In this document: positions 61,714 to 64,000 of the stretch, in pieces
Layout: each line of letters starts with the position of its first letter
Position numbering within the stretch: the stretch's first letter is position 1
Assembly: GCA_964563435.1 (NCBI GenBank)
Contig: CAZLXI010000026.1
Coordinates: forward strand, 1-64,000
Source of the DNA: Leadbetterella sp964563435
GTDB lineage: Bacteria; Bacteroidota; Bacteroidia; Cytophagales; Spirosomataceae
DNA length: 64,000 bases
Direction: 5' to 3'
Notes under the pieces: generated by a model
Told to the model about the DNA's origin: nothing
The model's input: the letters and a program-made list of their open reading frames with translations, nothing else
Databases searched by the model: none
Made by a program: the position numbers and the translations under genes

Positions 61714-63294
61714 CTATTTTACCGAGGTTAATTCCAGTGCCATTTTAACGGCTTCATACGTATTTACCACAGCACCTGTGGTACTGATATCGTCTAATAA
61801 AACCGATTTTTCTTCCACCTGCACTCTTTGACCGGGAATTTTCACCGCTGATCTCAGGATAATGTCTTTTACTTCGTAGTGGGTAAGCTCAGGAAAATAC
61901 GAGAACAGCAACGCTGCGAGGCCCGATACTACCGGTGCGGCCATGCTGGTGCCGTCCAGTTCCTGGTATTCCGAACCCGGGGTGGTGCTGTAGATAGCTA
62001 CACCCGGCGCGAAAACATCCACTCCGGTTTTGCCGTAATTAGAAAAAGGAGCCACCATCTTCTCGCCCGGCTCAAAGTTCAGGGCGCCCACCGATATCCA
62101 GTTTTTGTATTCTTCGCCTTTCAGACCTGTTCGGTTTGGATACTGAGGTTTGGCATCTACATCAGAATTGTCATTTCCGGCAGCCGCCACCAGTAAAACC
62201 CCTTTGGCGTCAGCATACTTTACAGCCTCATCCACCCATTTTTTCTCCGGTGAATAAGACTTTCCGAAGCTCATGTTGATCACTTTTGCCCCGTTATCGA
62301 CTGCGTAGCGGATGGCATTGGCCACGTCTTTGTCGAGCTCATCACCGTTAGGAACGGCCCTTACCACGATGATCTTCACATCATCGGCTACCCCTAAAAC
62401 GCCTTTGCCGTTGGTACGGTCAGCACCGATGATCCCTGCTACGTGGGTACCGTGCAGCGCGTCGGGCCCTGTCACTTCATTATTGCCGTATTTACCGTAT
62501 TCGAGCTCTTTGGGATTATCACCTACCAGCGACCGGGGCTGGTAATCGTAATTCAGGTTATATTTCACCTTATCTTCAAAATATTCCACTCCTCTTTTGA
62601 GGTCGTTAATACCGCCCATCCGGTTCATGTGCAGCCACATTTCCCGTGCGGCCCGTGCTTTCCTGTCCAGCTCCGCCACATTCAGTCCGTTGACCACCTC
62701 TGTGGTCAGGGCTTCCTTACCGGATGCTCCCTTCAGGATGGTTTCGGCTTCTTCCAGCGCAGTCAGCATGTTCCTGTACATGGGCAGGTATTGCTCGGCT
62801 TCCCTGCGATCTTTTTCTATGCCTTCGCGGAGCCGGCCCATGAGTTCATAGTCTTCCTTATTTTTTTTGATCGTCTTTTTACCGGGATTCTCGCCAAACT
62901 TTTTCCTGAGGGTATTATACAGTCTTACGCTTTCCAATTGTTCGGCATGGATATCCTCTCCCTGCCGGTTTCCGAGGAAATCCCAACCGTAGATATCATC
63001 GATAAACCCGTTCTGATCATCATCAATCCCGTTACCGGCTATTTCTCTGGTGTTTTTCCAGATATTTTCTTTCAGGTCTTCATGATGGATGTCCACCCCG
63101 GAGTCGATCACCCCTACCAGTACGGTCAGGTGTTTCCTGTTTTTCAGGAGCTCCCGGTAGGCCTTCTCCGTGCTTATCCCTCTTACTCCGTTTTCTTTCA
63201 GGTCGAGGTTGTGCCAGTTGAATTGTGTCTTGAGATCCTGGGCAGGGAGTGTGGTGGAAACGAAAATGCTTAAAGCAAAAAATAACTTCTTCAT
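61714..63294 (-). CDS. S8 (subtilisin-like) secreted protease
   Basis: A 526-residue subtilisin-family protease. Signal peptide MKKLFFALSIFVSTTLPAQD. The triad is Asp64 (VIDSGVD), His281 (HGTHVAG) and Ser450 (DGTSMAAP), with oxyanion Asn374 (AAGNDN). About 215 residues separate Asp and His; in place of the usual short link there is a charged helical insert (about residues 120-250), common in Bacteroidota members. Unlike the protease at 6526-9858 it has no hemopexin repeats and has a normal signal. It heads a minus-strand series with the GlmU-like gene and holB. Confidence 0.93.
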   Translation of the reverse strand: MKKLFFALSIFVSTTLPAQDLKTQFNWHNLDLKENGVRGISTEKAYRELLKNRKHLTVLVGVIDSGVDIHHEDLKENIWKNTREIAGNGIDDDQNGFIDDIYGWDFLGNRQGEDIHAEQLESVRLYNTLRKKFGENPGKKTIKKNKEDYELMGRLREGIEKDRREAEQYLPMYRNMLTALEEAETILKGASGKEALTTEVVNGLNVAELDRKARAAREMWLHMNRMGGINDLKRGVEYFEDKVKYNLNYDYQPRSLVGDNPKELEYGKYGNNEVTGPDALHGTHVAGIIGADRTNGKGVLGVADDVKIIVVRAVPNGDELDKDVANAIRYAVDNGAKVINMSFGKSYSPEKKWVDEAVKYADAKGVLLVAAAGNDNSDVDAKPQYPNRTGLKGEEYKNWISVGALNFEPGEKMVAPFSNYGKTGVDVFAPGVAIYSTTPGSEYQELDGTSMAAPVVSGLAALLFSYFPELTHYEVKDIILRSAVKIPGQRVQVEEKSVLLDDISTTGAVVNTYEAVKMALELTSVK

Positions 63295-63595
63295 AGTATT
63301 TTAATCAAATTATGTTCGCTTATCGAAGGTGTCCAAAAAGTCACAAACTGCTGCGTTACTTTCGGAATTCGACCTCAGTCACATACTACAGTATGCTCCT
63401 TCGGTCTCATCCTCAGCGCCTTGCATTTTGTCGCAGCGGCGAACCGCTACCTTTTGAACATCTTCACTTTTCTCACCAGGAAGCTACTTTTTGGACACCT
63501 TCACACGAATGAAAATTATTGCGAACCGCAAATATAACACAAAAAGTGCGTTGGTCACCACAGACCCACGCACTTACAGAAATTTACAGGTGCTT
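63295..63595. other. Intergenic region, 301 bp, holding repeat copy C
   Basis: Between the partial gene at the window edge and the S8 protease gene, both on the minus strand. Most of it is the element at 63325-63502. No further gene or promoter match was seen. Confidence 0.5.
63325..63502. repeat. Dispersed palindromic element, copy C (double right end)
   Basis: The 178-bp element has perfect 17-bp outer arms (GAAGGTGTCCAAAAAGT). Inside its right half is a second, imperfect end-like sequence (63438-63470; GAAGATGTTCAAAAGG on the minus strand), so it looks like an element with an added outer end. The core (GCATACTGTAGTATGT and GAATTCCGAAA) is shared with copy B. It starts 31 bp upstream of the S8 protease start codon. 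Confidence 0.72.
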
Positions 63596-64000
63596 TCAGT
63601 TATTGATTCTGTAGGCCACTCCGCTGGGGTTTCTGCCGCTTCGGACAGAGGTAATCTCTACCCGGCTGAACTCTACACCGTTTTCCAGCAGGTAATCGCG
63701 GATGGCGTAGGCCCTGTCGACCGCCACAGATCCTGATCCCCGCAAAGGGGTCAGCACCAGTTTTTTCCGGCTTTGCTTTAAAGAACTCAAAAGCGGATCG
63801 AGTGCAGATTCGCTGACCACCTCCGCGCTGTTCCGGGCAAAAACGGAGACCGGCACCTGGGTGAGGCCTGCCGGCGTGCTGTCTTCGGAGACCTCCTCAC
63901 CGGGCAGGTCTTTCTTGGGCTGAGTCCCTTTAGGGCTTACCGGTTCTACTGCCTTATCTTTCTCAGCCACCTTACTCTTCTCTGCAGAACTTTCCTCCCT
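63596..64000 (-). CDS. Partial CDS, OmpA-like C-terminal domain
   Basis: Only the C-terminal 134 residues or so lie in the window; the frame stays open to the edge (the start lies beyond 64000). The last 75 residues (LTPLRGSGSVAVDRAYAIRDYLLENGVE...EITSVRSG) resemble an OmpA-type peptidoglycan-binding domain (pattern AxxRAxAVRxYL...) and end in AYRINN. Before it is a disordered charged stretch rich in Lys, Glu and Pro. An envelope protein is likely. The name is tentative. Confidence 0.6.
   Translation of the reverse strand, partial: REESSAEKSKVAEKDKAVEPVSPKGTQPKKDLPGEEVSEDSTPAGLTQVPVSVFARNSAEVVSESALDPLLSSLKQSRKKLVLTPLRGSGSVAVDRAYAIRDYLLENGVEFSRVEITSVRSGRNPSGVAYRINN

Overview
The window comes from a member of the Bacteroidota, most likely a flavobacterium-like species. 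Evidence: promoters of the TTTG / TAnnTTTG type; few Shine-Dalgarno sites; a type IX secretion plug protein (DUF5103); DUF5686, DUF4301 and DUF3276 proteins; bacterial GH3; the short archaeal-type ProRS; and lipoproteins with Bacteroidota-style lipoboxes. No rRNA, CRISPR array, phage or transposase gene was seen. Two tRNA genes are present (Gln-TTG, Arg-CCG), and the first bases look like the tail of a third.

Layout. 0-4.6 kb: a lower-GC accessory block with two paralogous AraC regulators, an SDR oxidoreductase, a four-helix membrane protein and an HSL-type esterase lipoprotein. 4.6-9.9 kb: a three-gene minus-strand cassette. It encodes an ATP-grasp enzyme, a small probable lipoprotein, and a large subtilisin-like protease carrying twelve hemopexin repeats, four of them inside its catalytic domain. 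The small protein resembles the protease's own propeptide. 10-17 kb: LOG, OmpH/Skp, an S41 protease, a DUF5686 membrane protein, udk-purQ and tRNA-Gln. 17.8-26 kb: DUF4301, penicillin acylase, an ABC permease, gamma-glutamyltransferase and a lipoprotein. 26.4-31.1 kb: a heme uptake and use locus (hmuT-U-V-S, then chaN) with a candidate operator in its leader. 31-37 kb: ligA, an NtrC-like regulator without a DNA-binding domain, purM, a thioesterase and tRNA-Arg. 37-50 kb: a TonB-dependent receptor, GH3, DUF3276, RlpA-DUF58, MutS2, MetF, an FKBP and ProS. 50-57 kb: an aromatic/glycine-rich lipoprotein, an outer-membrane protein, the LemA-DUF2207 pair and the T9SS plug protein. 57-64 kb: an ABC-F protein, holB, a GlmU-like protein, an S8 protease and a partial gene ending at the window edge.

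Most of the window is ordinary chromosome. The unusual material is (1) the protease cassette at 4.6-9.9 kb; (2) a dispersed family of about 125-180 bp palindromic elements at 22.2, 26.3 and 63.3 kb, one carrying a different hairpin module that recurs at 47.8 kb; and (3) several intergenic sites without a known role: a triple 20-bp tandem repeat at 10.04 kb, a 13-bp-arm hairpin at 17.4 kb, and the hmuT leader palindrome at 31.12 kb. Domain calls rest on motif recognition by eye; no database search was run.
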